A stretch of DNA of 64,000 nt from CAZEGV01 sp964511645 (GTDB lineage: Bacteria > Bacteroidota > Bacteroidia > Cytophagales > JAAEPT01): contig CAZEGV010000001.1 of assembly GCA_964511645.1 (NCBI GenBank), positions 41,822 through 105,821 of the forward strand, in the 5' to 3' direction. The notes under the pieces were generated by a model. That model saw only the letters and a list, made by a program, of their open reading frames with translations. It made no database searches and was not told where the DNA came from. Position numbers and translations under genes: made by a program. Positions 9,031 through 18,289 of this stretch are shown piece by piece. The number at the start of each line of letters is the position of its first letter. Position 1 is the first letter of the stretch.

Positions 9031-9747
9031 ATGAAAATTTTACTTGTAGGATATGGGAAAATGGGCAAAATCATTGAAAGAATTGCTCAAGAGCGTGGAC
9101 ACGAGGTTGTAGGTAGAATTACTTCTAAAAACGGTGATACTTTATCACAGTATAATGCTAGTAATACTGATGCCGCTATTGAGTTTACTCGCCCAGAGAT
9201 TGGCTATAATAATATCAAGATTTTATTACAAAACAATATACCTACTGTATCTGGCACAACAGGTTGGCTAGAGCATTGGGATGAAATCAAAGAGCTTACT
9301 GCCAATACTAATGGTGCATTTTTTTACGCAAGTAATTTTAGCATTGGCGTAAATATCTTTTTTAAAGTCAATAAAATTTTGGCTTCTATTATGAAAAATT
9401 TTCCTGCTTATGACGTTAAGATGGAAGAGATTCATCATATACATAAGCTAGATGCACCTAGTGGAACTGCTATTACGCTAGCAGAAGACATTATGGAAAT
9501 CGTTACTACAAAAACAGATTGGGCATTGGGTAAATCAAATAAAAAATCTGATCTAATTATTGAGGCAATACGTGAAAAAGAGGTGCCAGGCACACATATT
9601 ATTGATTATAGTTCGACTATTGACAGTATAGAAATCAAGCACGAGGCACATAACAGAGAAGGTTTTGCACTAGGATCTGTCCTAGCAGCAGAGTTTGCAA
9701 CACAAAATAAAGGAACACTTAGCATGGATGACATGCTCAAAATATAA
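9031..9747 (+). CDS. dapB: 4-hydroxy-tetrahydrodipicolinate reductase
   Basis: The 238-residue enzyme reduces 4-hydroxy-tetrahydrodipicolinate with NAD(P)H in the lysine/diaminopimelate pathway. Visible are the N-terminal dinucleotide-binding GYGKMGK (residues 7-13), SGTTGW, and the substrate-binding signature EEIHHIHKLDAPSGTA (about residues 131-146). The length fits the short bacterial form. It is followed 6 bp later by lepB. Confidence 0.95.
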   Translation: MKILLVGYGKMGKIIERIAQERGHEVVGRITSKNGDTLSQYNASNTDAAIEFTRPEIGYNNIKILLQNNIPTVSGTTGWLEHWDEIKELTANTNGAFFYASNFSIGVNIFFKVNKILASIMKNFPAYDVKMEEIHHIHKLDAPSGTAITLAEDIMEIVTTKTDWALGKSNKKSDLIIEAIREKEVPGTHIIDYSSTIDSIEIKHEAHNREGFALGSVLAAEFATQNKGTLSMDDMLKI

Positions 9748-9753
9748 TATATT

Positions 9754-11415
9754 ATGGGATTTATTGTTTATACATTTTTACTTAGCCAACTAGTATTAGG
9801 TCATATAGGTTTAGCACAATTATTCAAAAAAGCAGGGGTTAAATCATGGAAGGCTTATGTACCGTTTCTTAATGCTTGGGAATGGATTAAGCTTATCGAA
9901 AAGCCTAAATACTGGATTATTCTTCTGATTTTGCCAATTTTCAACATTTTCACTTACCTATCTATGGTGGTGGATTTGATTCAAGGTTTTAATCACCGTA
10001 CACTTAAGCAAGAAATAGTTGCTCTGTTGTTTCCTGGGTATTACTTTTTTATCATAGGTAGGAAAGAAGAAACCAAATGGTATGGGATTGTAGAAGACAA
10101 AAAAAGCGATTGGGCGGAATCTATTATTTTTGCATTATATGCCGCTACGTTGATTCGTTGGTCTACTTTTGAGCCTTATATGATTCCAACTTCCTCTATG
10201 GAAGGTTCTTTATTAGTTGGTGATTTTTTGTTTGTATCTAAAATGCACTATGGTCCTCGTACACCAATGACACCGTTGCAAGTACCACTTACTCATCAGA
10301 CCTTTCCTTGGGTAGGGAAAGATAAATTAGCTTCTGGTGATTACACACACACGTATTTGAACATTCCAGCATTGCGGTTGCCTTACTTTAGGTTACCAGG
10401 TTTTGGCTCGGTAAAACGAAATGATGTAGTAGTCTTTAATTTCCCTGGTTATGACAAGCATTATAACGAAATGAATCTCCCACCAGATTTGCGTACCAAT
10501 TACATAAAACGCTGTGTAGCACAAGCTGGAGATACACTAAGCCAAGTCAATGCTATCATTAGTGTAAATGGAACTCCCATTAAAAACCACGAAAACACAC
10601 AACATAATTACCTTGTACACTCGGGTGCTAACTTAGCCCCTCGCTTATTTGATGCTCAAAATGTACGTGAATACAACCAAAGAGAACGGGATAAAAATGG
10701 AAATATTGTATATGATTGGAATATCATAAAAAAACCTAGTGTTCAGGATAAAAAAATATTCAGACCTGAGGCTATTCAATCTTTTACACAGGAGTATAAC
10801 TTAATCTCTAAATTAGTAAAAGACACACTCCCATTTATTGCTTACCACTACCCTATGGACAAAGGTCAAAAAACTTACTTTGAGGGAATTAAAGAAGTGA
10901 ACGGTGTAACGATGATGGCACGTAGACCTCGTGGAGAAGTGGAAGATATTCTTTTTTATGAGAAGGCTTACAACCCTACTGAAATCAGTAAATTCTCAAT
11001 AAAAGGTGATGACGTTACTCAAAACGTAGATAATTTCTCTCCTTTTGTAATTCCTTTTGAGGGCATGACTATTAAGCTTACTGATAAAAACAGAAGATTT
11101 TTAATCTCTCATTATGGGTATTTGATAGAATATTATGACAGAAATAAAGATGGCGAGTATATAGTTAATGACAAGTATCAATTATTTAAAGACGGAAAAG
11201 AGATACAAGAATATACTTTTAATCAAAATTATTACTTTATGATTGGAGACAATCGTCACCAGTCGTTGGATTCTAGGTATTGGGGGTTTGTACCAGAAGA
11301 TCATATAGTAGGGAAAGCTTTATTTGTTTGGTTCTCTAGGGAAAGTGGTTTATCAAAACCGCTGTCTTTCTTTGAAAGTATTCGCTGGAATAGGATATTT
11401 AAGGCTATTGAGTAA
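9754..11415 (+). CDS. lepB: Signal peptidase I, large Bacteroidota form
   Basis: The 553-residue protein is a type I signal peptidase, a membrane serine protease that removes signal peptides. It has several membrane segments in its first 130 residues. The catalytic Ser lies in PTSSMEGSLLVGD (about residue 148), the general-base Lys in NYIKRCVAQAGD, and the C-terminal box in MIGDNRHQSLDSRYWG. Between these sits a large insertion (about 200 residues) typical of Bacteroidota LepB, which is why the protein is much longer than E. coli LepB (324). The stop overlaps the next ATG. Confidence 0.95.
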   Translation: MGFIVYTFLLSQLVLGHIGLAQLFKKAGVKSWKAYVPFLNAWEWIKLIEKPKYWIILLILPIFNIFTYLSMVVDLIQGFNHRTLKQEIVALLFPGYYFFIIGRKEETKWYGIVEDKKSDWAESIIFALYAATLIRWSTFEPYMIPTSSMEGSLLVGDFLFVSKMHYGPRTPMTPLQVPLTHQTFPWVGKDKLASGDYTHTYLNIPALRLPYFRLPGFGSVKRNDVVVFNFPGYDKHYNEMNLPPDLRTNYIKRCVAQAGDTLSQVNAIISVNGTPIKNHENTQHNYLVHSGANLAPRLFDAQNVREYNQRERDKNGNIVYDWNIIKKPSVQDKKIFRPEAIQSFTQEYNLISKLVKDTLPFIAYHYPMDKGQKTYFEGIKEVNGVTMMARRPRGEVEDILFYEKAYNPTEISKFSIKGDDVTQNVDNFSPFVIPFEGMTIKLTDKNRRFLISHYGYLIEYYDRNKDGEYIVNDKYQLFKDGKEIQEYTFNQNYYFMIGDNRHQSLDSRYWGFVPEDHIVGKALFVWFSRESGLSKPLSFFESIRWNRIFKAIE

Positions 11416-11810
11416 TGAAAAAAGATATTCCAGAACATATTTCACAAGGTGTCTATCTTGCCATTGTCCCTACAGAAGACTCAACTATTTGGGAGGCTTA
11501 CTTGGTCAATGATAGAGATGTAACGATTGATAATATATTGATTAACTCAAAAGGATTTGGGGAAGTTGACAAACAAGAAGTCAGTACTTCTGTGCTTAGA
11601 CATCACATTCTTGAGTTAAAGCCTAAAAGCTTCACAAAAATAGAAAATGTTACCCCTGAGGTATTTGGGCTAAATAATCGTTTTTGGGTGACCTATTATA
11701 TAGGAAGAATAATTTATGACAAAAAATTCCTTTTTACTCCTTACAGTATAGATAAACAACATTTTACTAATATTCCAGTTTTGGGTAAAAAAGGTGTTCT
11801 TCATCGGTAG
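11415..11810 (+). CDS. Small conserved protein downstream of lepB, unknown function
   Basis: The 131-residue soluble protein (MKKDIPEHISQGVYLAIVP, ending GVLHR) starts on the last base of the lepB stop region, so it is translationally linked to lepB. No signal peptide or membrane segment is visible. The sequence alternates beta-strand-like patterns (VYLAIVP, FWVTYYIGRIIYD). I do not recognise a functional domain. It is the last gene before the accessory island. Confidence 0.75.
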   Translation: MKKDIPEHISQGVYLAIVPTEDSTIWEAYLVNDRDVTIDNILINSKGFGEVDKQEVSTSVLRHHILELKPKSFTKIENVTPEVFGLNNRFWVTYYIGRIIYDKKFLFTPYSIDKQHFTNIPVLGKKGVLHR

Positions 11811-11835
11811 TTAGGTTTCATTAACAATGAATCCG

Positions 11836-11843
11836 TATATTTG
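11836..11843 (+). promoter_or_regulatory. -7 box TATATTTG before the GHKL gene
   Basis: TATATTTG matches the Bacteroidota -7 consensus TAnnTTTG and lies 13 bp before the ATG of the GHKL ATPase gene. No clear TTTG partner is visible at -33. Confidence 0.45.
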
Positions 11844-11856
11844 AAATAAAACATAA

Positions 11857-13686
11857 ATGAAAGTAAAATTAAGTCAGGCAGTAAAAATGTTTTTTGGAAA
11901 TTCATCATTAGAAATGGTGTATTTTGAAGCAATTGCTAATGCATTAGATGCTAATGCAACTGATATATTTATTAAAATTTCAGTAAAGGCATTGAATAAA
12001 CATGAGACTTTAAAAATTGAAATTTCAGATAACGGGGATGGATTTACTGATGATAGATATAAGAAATTTTCTAACTTATTTGATGTAGATGAAAGTTCAC
12101 ATAAAGGACTAGGTAGATTAGTCTACCTATGCTATTTTGAAAATGTTACAATAACAAGTTATTATAACAATGTCAATAAAAGAGAGTTTGACTTTTCTGA
12201 TGGTTTTGAAGAAAAAAAATGTAAAATAACAAGTGTTAGCAAAACCGATTCAGGCACTACATTTAAAATGGGGAATTATGCTCTTCAAAAGATTGCAAAA
12301 GGGGAATACATCGATCCAAAAAAATAAAACAACGTATCTTAGAAGAGTTTTATTCTAGATTGTTTCATTTTAAAAAGGAAAAACAACCTATTACAATACG
12401 TGTTGAGGCAATCATAGAAGACCATGTAACTGAAGTGATTTTGAACAATTCTGATATTCCTGAATTTAAAATGATGGAGATGTCTAGTTCATTAAATTTT
12501 ATCGATAAGTTTGATTTATACTATTCTATTAAAGAAGTTGATCCTATAGATTCTTCCTTATTAGCAGCAATATCTGTTGATAATAGAACAGTAAAAGTTG
12601 ATTTAGTAGCCGATGAAAATAAACCATTAGGTTATGAAATGGTATTCCTTTTATATTCTGATTACTTCAAAGGAAAAGTAGATGCAACTAGACAAAATCT
12701 TACCGTATCGAAACAAGAACTAAAAAACATTCAAACGTTATTAAGAAATGAAGTAGTTTCTATAATAGAAGCAACTGTACCGTCAATTAAAAAAAGAAAC
12801 AAAGAAACAAGAAATGGTCTAGTAAATAAATACCCCCATTTGAGTGGCTATTTTGACACTGGAAATATTGGTTACATTTCTCGTACTGAAATTTTGAAAA
12901 AAGCTCAAGATGATTTTTTTAAAATACAGAAAGAGCTTTTAGATGCGACATCTTTAACTGATGAGCAATTTGAAAAATCTATAGAAGTTTCTTCTAGAGC
13001 TTTAACCGAATATATTCTGTTTAGACAAATGACAATTGAAAAACTAAAAAAATCAACCTCTAGTAATAGTGAAGCTGAGCTTCATAAACTTTTTACATCA
13101 ATGAGAAGGGAAATTTGAAAAAAAGAATCTCTCAGATGATTTATACAGAAACAATGCTTGGTTGTTAGATGATAAGTATATGACATACGAAACGATACTG
13201 AGTGACCGAGAGATGGGTGAGTTAGTTCAGGTAATTACTGATGAAGAAAAAATAGCAGATGATAATAGACCCGATATTGCTTTAATATTTTCCAATAACC
13301 CTGCAAATAAAAAACCATTTGACGTTGTCATTGTGGAACTTAAAAAAAGAGGGATTTCACTTGAAGAAAACATGAAGGTTGTGACTCAACTAGAAAAAAG
13401 AGCTCGAAAATTAATGAAACACTATAACAATCAAATACAACGAATTTGGTTTTACGGAATTATTGAGTTTAATAAAGATGTTGAAATGCAATTAGCTGGA
13501 GAGTACACGGAATTGTATTCATCCGGTAAGATGTATTACAGAGAAACAAATGTAGCGATTTCTTTAGAGCCTAAAATCACACTTCCTATTGGTGTATTCA
13601 TATGGGATTTAGATGCTGTTATAGGAGATGCGGATTCACGAAACTCAGCTTTCTTAAATCTAATTAAAAGTAAAATTACTGAATAA
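11857..13686 (+). pseudogene. GHKL ATPase with C-terminal PD-(D/E)xK-like domain, broken by two frameshifts
   Basis: Three adjacent reading frames (11857-12327, 12303-13118, about 13111-13686) join into one protein of about 609 residues. The first break is in the A7 run at 12318-12324 (one A too few): the next frame continues PKKIKQRILEEFYSRL. The second is at 13113-13117 (one T too many): REIEKKNLSDDLYRNNAWLL. The N-terminus has the GHKL ATPase N box (FEAIANALDANATD), DNGDGF and KGLGRL. The C-terminus has RPDIALIF then VVIVELKKRG, the D-ExK arrangement of PD-(D/E)xK nucleases. The architecture (HSP90/MutL-type ATPase plus nuclease) suggests nucleic-acid targeting, possibly defence, which is inference. 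Sequencing error could also explain the breaks. Confidence 0.75.
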
Positions 13687-13851
13687 ATCACGGTAGGAAA
13701 AGACTCATACGTAATACGGGGTTTAGTTTATCGTAAATTGAAAGTACACCTATCTTTGGATTACAAAACCCCAAATTTGGTGTATCAGTAAGTGAAAATA
13801 ATTAGTGTAACCTGTAGCTGTATTTTAAGACAAGACATACACACAATATTG
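13687..13851. other. Non-coding spacer in the accessory island
   Basis: No gene is seen. It holds TACACC ... GGTGTA arms around an AACCCCAAATTTGG stretch (13748-13786) that could fold, but no recognised RNA. Confidence 0.4.
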
Positions 13852-13867
13852 TCGTGATTCCAAAACA
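13852..13867 (+). repeat. 16-bp direct repeat, left copy
   Basis: TCGTGATTCCAAAACA is identical to 15041-15056. The two copies bracket the GNAT/HigA-like gene pair, giving a unit of about 1.19 kb. Confidence 0.7.
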
Positions 13868-13902
13868 TAGGCGAAAACCCCCTCCTAATTATTTTTTATC
13901 GC

Positions 13903-13925
13903 AAATTATACAATTTGTATAATTT
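13903..13925. promoter_or_regulatory. Palindromic operator of the toxin-antitoxin pair
   Basis: A perfect 23-bp palindrome with half-site AAATTATACAA, a single central T and TTGTATAATTT. It lies 37 bp before the GTG of the toxin-like gene. Its position and symmetry fit autoregulation by the HTH antitoxin encoded second in the operon; that is inference. Confidence 0.65.
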
Positions 13926-13961
13926 TATTGCTTACCTTTACGTATATAAAAGAAACCACAA

Positions 13962-14476
13962 GTGAAGGTTAAACTAATAGAGATTAAAAGCAATAAGATT
14001 TTAAATGCTACAATTATAAGTAAAGGAAATCTTATACCAGTTTACCTTCTTTTAATGATGGATGGAGGTTTAGCTTTGGTAAGCACTCAAAAAAGAAAAA
14101 CTTTCAGACCTATGCTTTAATATGTGACAATAGTCCACAAACCATAGAGGGTTGTTTGATTTTTGAAATGAAAGATAGCAAAGAACCATATATGGCATAT
14201 ATAGAAGTTGCACCAATCAATAAAGGTGGAAATAAAGAAAAAGAGAATGTAGCAGCCTGTCTAATTGCCTTTGCTTGTAGACTTAGTTTTATAAACGGAG
14301 AAGATGATTACCAAGGTTGGCTCGCATTTGATGTTTTAGAAGAATCTAAAGAAGATGAAACAAAGTTAATGGCAATGTATTCGAAAAAATATTACGCATT
14401 AAAATTTAGCGAAACAACAATGGTAATTCCACCAAAAGGTGGAGAAATATTAATTAATGAATTTCTAAACTCATAA
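13962..14476 (+). pseudogene. GNAT-fold acetyltransferase-like putative toxin, one frameshift
   Basis: A reading frame from GTG 13962 (VKVKLIEIKSNKILN...) runs into a second frame in the short T-run near 14040-14043 (one T missing), giving about 171 residues: SKGNLIPVLPSFNDGWRF and onward. The C-terminal two thirds (YIEVAPIN, NVAACLIAFACRLSF, GWLAFDVLEES, then MYSKKYYALKF) follow the strand-helix order of GNAT acetyltransferases. It sits 2 bp before a HigA-like antitoxin gene, in toxin-first order. Toxin function is inferred from context. The 14156-14476 frame alone lacks the first third of the fold, so the present copy is probably inactive unless the shift is a sequencing error. Confidence 0.65.
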
Positions 14477-14478
14477 TT

Positions 14479-14946
14479 ATGAATTATAAAGAAATAGAAT
14501 TGAAAGAAGTTTTGGATGACGAAAAAAGAAATGATTTAAAAAGCTTTATTTCTAATCATTCAAAAAAGCAATCTAAAGACAGATTATTGGCGAATAAATT
14601 ATTATCGATACAATATCGAATGGAAGATTACATTGGAAATGAAAATAATCAAAACGAAGTTTTTAAAATTCTTGATTTCGTAAAGATGTATTTAAAAGTA
14701 TTAAACATTACTAAAAAAAGTCTTGCAAAATACTTTGAAATGGAGGATAGTAATCTTCATAAATATTTATCAGGGGAAAGAAAACTAAACGCTGAACTTG
14801 CTGTTAAATTAAGTTCTTTTTCTCATACAAAACCTGAACAATGGTATCGAGTTCAAATAAAAAATGAGCTTATTAAGTTTAAAAAAGAACAAAAAAATAT
14901 AGATGATTTTAAAAAGTATGACTTTAAAAACTTTGTTAGTGCTTAA
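14479..14946 (+). CDS. HigA-like XRE-family antitoxin/regulator
   Basis: The 155-residue protein has an XRE-type helix-turn-helix in its C-terminal half: VLNITKKSLAKYFEMEDSN then LHKYLSGERKLNAELAVKLS and SHTKPEQWYRVQ, the pattern of HigA antitoxins (helix, recognition helix, then the Trp after the fifth helix). The N-terminal half is charged and helical. It starts 2 bp after the GNAT-like gene, so the two are one operon under the palindromic operator at 13903-13925. The gene is intact, unlike its partner, as often seen where an antitoxin outlives a decayed toxin. Confidence 0.8.
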   Translation: MNYKEIELKEVLDDEKRNDLKSFISNHSKKQSKDRLLANKLLSIQYRMEDYIGNENNQNEVFKILDFVKMYLKVLNITKKSLAKYFEMEDSNLHKYLSGERKLNAELAVKLSSFSHTKPEQWYRVQIKNELIKFKKEQKNIDDFKKYDFKNFVSA

Positions 14947-15040
14947 ATAACTTTTGCCAATCGAGTAGACGGTACCAACTAGCCTACAAGAGATTTTCCT
15001 CTAGTATCTAGAGGTCTCTTTGATACATCGCTAACTGGGT

Positions 15041-15056
15041 TCGTGATTCCAAAACA
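15041..15056 (+). repeat. 16-bp direct repeat, right copy
   Basis: TCGTGATTCCAAAACA, identical to 13852-13867, downstream of the antitoxin gene. Confidence 0.7.
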
Positions 15057-15061
15057 CAAGT

Positions 15062-15098
15062 AAAAATTACACTCGTATTTAGAACGAGGGTAATTTTT
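15062..15098 (+). terminator. Intrinsic terminator hairpin
   Basis: AAAAATTACACTCGT (15062-15076) pairs with ACGAGGGTAATTTTT (15084-15098) with one mismatch and a 7-nt loop, ending in T5. It lies 115 bp after the antitoxin gene and probably ends that operon. Confidence 0.65.
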
Positions 15099-15239
15099 CA
15101 CTCGTTGCCTCCTTAATTTTAGCAACAAACACAAAATAGTGAATAAGTCATTTTAACATTCTCTCCTTTTTATTTCTGTATTTCCTAAAATCAAAGTACT
15201 TTTGGCTTGCTGTTTACAAAGTGGTAGGCTAGTTATTAC

Positions 15240-15417
15240 GGCATAGGGATAGAGCGGTTTGTTTGAAATCCTTTTGTTATTTTTATAATTTGTCCATACT
15301 AAGCTTATTTGTATCACATTGAGCTTTTCGAAATGTCAAAAAATTATAAAAACAACAAAAGATTGAGTAGCGAAAGCCCGACCTATACTGACTGAGAAGG
15401 AAGTATAGGGATGCTCC
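15240..15417 (+). repeat. Structured intergenic repeat, copy B
   Basis: The core CATAGGGATAGAGCGGTTTG is followed by a long AT-rich stem (ATCCTTTTGTT ... AACAAAAGAT) and GAGTAGCGAAAGCCCGACC. A small hairpin CTATACT/AGTATAG follows. The closing pair here is GCAT (15241-15244) with ATGC (15411-15414). It lies just upstream of leuS. Confidence 0.8.
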
Positions 15418-15451
15418 AAAAAAAAAGAATAATACTTCAATACGATATATC

Positions 15452-18220
15452 ATGAGTGAATATAATTTTAGTGCTTTAGAGAAAAAATGGCAATCTTACT
15501 GGAAAGAAAATAATACCTTTAAGACTTTAGATAAATCTGATAAACCTAAATTTTATGCTTTAAGTATGTTCCCCTACCCTTCTGGGGCTGGGCTTCATGT
15601 GGGGCATCCGCTAGGTTATATTGCTTCGGATATTGTTGCGAGATATAAACGCTTACAGGGTTATAATGTACTTCACCCAATGGGGTTTGATGCTTTTGGA
15701 TTACCTGCTGAGCAATACGCTATCCAAACGGGGCAACATCCAGCGGTAACAACTGAAGAAAACCTAAACCGATACAAACAGCAGCTAGATAATATTGGTT
15801 TCTCTTACGATTGGAGTAGAGAAATCCGCACTACGGATACTTCGTATTATAAATTTACACAATGGATATTTATTCAGTTATTTGGTTCTTGGTACAATAA
15901 ATCGAATAATAAAGCTGAAAAAATTGATGTTTTGATTGCTAAGTTTGAGACAACTGGTAGCCAAAACATTAAAGCTGTTTGTACTGAAAAAACTCCTTCT
16001 TTTACTGAGGATGAGTGGAAGGGTTTTTCTGAAAAGAAACAACAGAATATTTTACTCGATTATAGATTGGCTTATTTATCTGAGGCTTTGGTGAACTGGT
16101 GTCCTAAATTAGGCTGTGTATTGGCTAATGATGAGATTAAAGATGGGGTATCTGAGAGAGGTGGATATCCCGTAGAGCAGAAAAAAATGAGGCAATGGTC
16201 TTTGCGTATTACTGCTTACGCAGAAAGATTACTTGAAGGACTAAAAGAATTGGAATGGAGTGATGCGATTAAGGAGATTCAAAAAAATTGGATTGGGGAA
16301 TCTCATGGGTGTTCGCTAAAGTTTCAGGTAGAGAACAGCGATATTGAGTTAGAAGTGTTTACTACTAGGATTGATACTATTTTTGGGATTACTTATGTAA
16401 GCATAGCCCCTGAGCATGAATTGATAAATCAATTAACCTCTACTGAACAAAAAAAGGTTGTAGAAAAATATGTAATTCAGGCTCAATCAAAATCAGAAAG
16501 AGATAGACAGGCAGATGTAAAAACAATTTCAGGAGTATTTTCTGGCTCTTACGTTTTTCACCCAATTACCGGTAAAAAACTACCAATCTGGGTAGCTGAT
16601 TATGTCTTAGCAAGTTACGGCACTGGTGTTGTGATGGCTGTCCCATCTTCTGATGAGCGAGATTATAAATTTGCCAATCATTTTGATTTGCCAATTATAC
16701 AGGTACAAGAGGGAAATAAAACAGATATAAGCTTAAATGATTTTGATGCTAAGGCTGGCACAATGATTAACTCTGACTTCTTGAATGGATTGAGTGTAAA
16801 TGACGCTATCAAAAAATCCATAGAGTATGTAGAAAACAATCAGCTAGGCACTTCAAAAATCAATTATAAGCTACGTGACGCTGTATTTGGTAGACAAAGA
16901 TACTGGGGAGAGCCTATTCCTATTTATTATAAAGATGGGATTCCATATACAATAGATGAAAAAGACCTACCACTTAGCCTACCCAAAATAGACAATTACA
17001 AACCTACAGAGACTGGTGAGCCTCCACTAAGCAGAGCTGATAACTGGACTACAAAAGAGGGGCATCCTTATGAGTTAACAACAATGCCTGGTTGGGCTGG
17101 TTCTAGTTGGTATTATTTTAGGTATATGGATAATAATAACCCAAGCGATTTTGCATCAAAAGAAGCTTTAGCATATTGGCAAGATGTAGATTTGTATCTT
17201 GGTGGTGCTGAACATGCAACTGGTCACTTGCTTTACTCTCGTTTTTGGAACTTATTTTTGTATGATTTAGGATTTGTTCCTAAAGCTGAGGTTTTTAAGA
17301 GAATGGTGAATCAAGGAATGATTCAGGGACGCTCTAGCTTTGTGTATAGGGTAAATGACACTAATCAGTTTGTGTCTTATAATTTAAGAAAGGAATACCG
17401 CACTACTCGATTGTATGTAGATGTTTCTTTTGTAAAAAATGATACGCTTGACACTAATAAGTTTAAAGCTTGGCGTGAAGAGTACCAAGATGCTGAATTT
17501 ATCTTGGAAGACGGGAAATACATTTGCGGAAGCGAGGTAGAGAAAATGTCTAAATCTAAGTATAATGTAATCAATCCTGATGACATCATCTCAGAATATG
17601 GGGCAGATACTTTACGTTTATACGAGATGTTTTTAGGTCCTCTTGAGCAATCTAAACCTTGGAGTACAAAAGGGATTGAAGGTGTGTATAAGTTTTTGAA
17701 GAAACTTTGGAGATTATACACCAATGAAGAAGGGAAAATCAATGATGAAAATCCTTCTAAAGAAGAACTAAAGATACTACACGGTACTATCAAAAAAATA
17801 AATCGAGACATTGATACCTTATCATTAAATACTTCTGTGAGTAATTTCATGATTTGTGTAAATGAATTAACTACCCTTAAATGTAATAAACGTGCTATAC
17901 TAGAGCCATTATGCATCGCTATATCACCTTATGCACCTCATATAGCTGAAGAATTATGGAACATGATGGGACATCAAAAATCAATTTCAAATGCTCAATT
18001 CCCTAGCTATAACGAAGCTTATCTGCAAGAAAGTGATCATGAATACCCTATTATGATGAATGGAAAAATGCGTACTAAAATCAAATTCCCATTAGATAAA
18101 CCCAAAGAAGAAATTGAAAAAGAAGTATTAGAAAATGACATTGTCAAAAAATGGTTAGATGGAAAATCTCCAAAAAAACTCATCGTTGTACCTAAAAAAA
18201 TCATCAACGTTGTCATGTAG
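15452..18220 (+). CDS. leuS: Leucyl-tRNA synthetase
   Basis: The 922-residue class I synthetase charges tRNA-Leu. The HIGH-region motif is [16 protein letters not shown] (about residues 37-52). The CP1 editing region has TTRIDTIFG and [15 protein letters not shown]. The KMSKS loop is [15 protein letters not shown] (about residue 697). The C-terminal anticodon-binding domain has [10 protein letters not shown]. The length matches the Bacteroidota form. It stands alone, between the island and a chitinase gene. Confidence 0.97.
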   Translation: MSEYNFSALEKKWQSYWKENNTFKTLDKSDKPKFYALSMFPYPSGAGLHVGHPLGYIASDIVARYKRLQGYNVLHPMGFDAFGLPAEQYAIQTGQHPAVTTEENLNRYKQQLDNIGFSYDWSREIRTTDTSYYKFTQWIFIQLFGSWYNKSNNKAEKIDVLIAKFETTGSQNIKAVCTEKTPSFTEDEWKGFSEKKQQNILLDYRLAYLSEALVNWCPKLGCVLANDEIKDGVSERGGYPVEQKKMRQWSLRITAYAERLLEGLKELEWSDAIKEIQKNWIGESHGCSLKFQVENSDIELEVFTTRIDTIFGITYVSIAPEHELINQLTSTEQKKVVEKYVIQAQSKSERDRQADVKTISGVFSGSYVFHPITGKKLPIWVADYVLASYGTGVVMAVPSSDERDYKFANHFDLPIIQVQEGNKTDISLNDFDAKAGTMINSDFLNGLSVNDAIKKSIEYVENNQLGTSKINYKLRDAVFGRQRYWGEPIPIYYKDGIPYTIDEKDLPLSLPKIDNYKPTETGEPPLSRADNWTTKEGHPYELTTMPGWAGSSWYYFRYMDNNNPSDFASKEALAYWQDVDLYLGGAEHATGHLLYSRFWNLFLYDLGFVPKAEVFKRMVNQGMIQGRSSFVYRVNDTNQFVSYNLRKEYRTTRLYVDVSFVKNDTLDTNKFKAWREEYQDAEFILEDGKYICGSEVEKMSKSKYNVINPDDIISEYGADTLRLYEMFLGPLEQSKPWSTKGIEGVYKFLKKLWRLYTNEEGKINDENPSKEELKILHGTIKKINRDIDTLSLNTSVSNFMICVNELTTLKCNKRAILEPLCIAISPYAPHIAEELWNMMGHQKSISNAQFPSYNEAYLQESDHEYPIMMNGKMRTKIKFPLDKPKEEIEKEVLENDIVKKWLDGKSPKKLIVVPKKIINVVM

Positions 18221-18256
18221 ATAGCTCTTTTGGTTTTATTATAAAATAATTTTATC

Positions 18257-18264
18257 TATATTTG
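18257..18264 (+). promoter_or_regulatory. -7 box TATATTTG before the first chitinase
   Basis: TATATTTG fits TAnnTTTG and lies 25 bp before the ATG. A TTTG at 18229-18232 is 24 nt upstream, slightly wider than usual spacing. Confidence 0.5.
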
Positions 18265-18289
18265 GTTTCCTTGGTAAATAAATAACAAT

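Larger units (their letters stand above)
14977..15234. repeat. Short element with 11-bp inverted ends
   Basis: AACTAGCCTAC (14977-14987) and its exact complement GTAGGCTAGTT (15224-15234) face inwards over about 258 bp; GTA is also shared two bases outside each arm. No gene is inside. It contains the right copy of the 16-bp direct repeat and a terminator hairpin. It may be a MITE-like remnant or the boundary of the island. Confidence 0.45.

Noticed and set aside
13852..15240. Integron attC sites around the toxin-antitoxin pair
   Set aside because: The 11-bp inverted arms have AAC/GTT in the wrong order for RYYYAAC ... GTTRRRY, no integrase is seen, and the genes have their own promoter.
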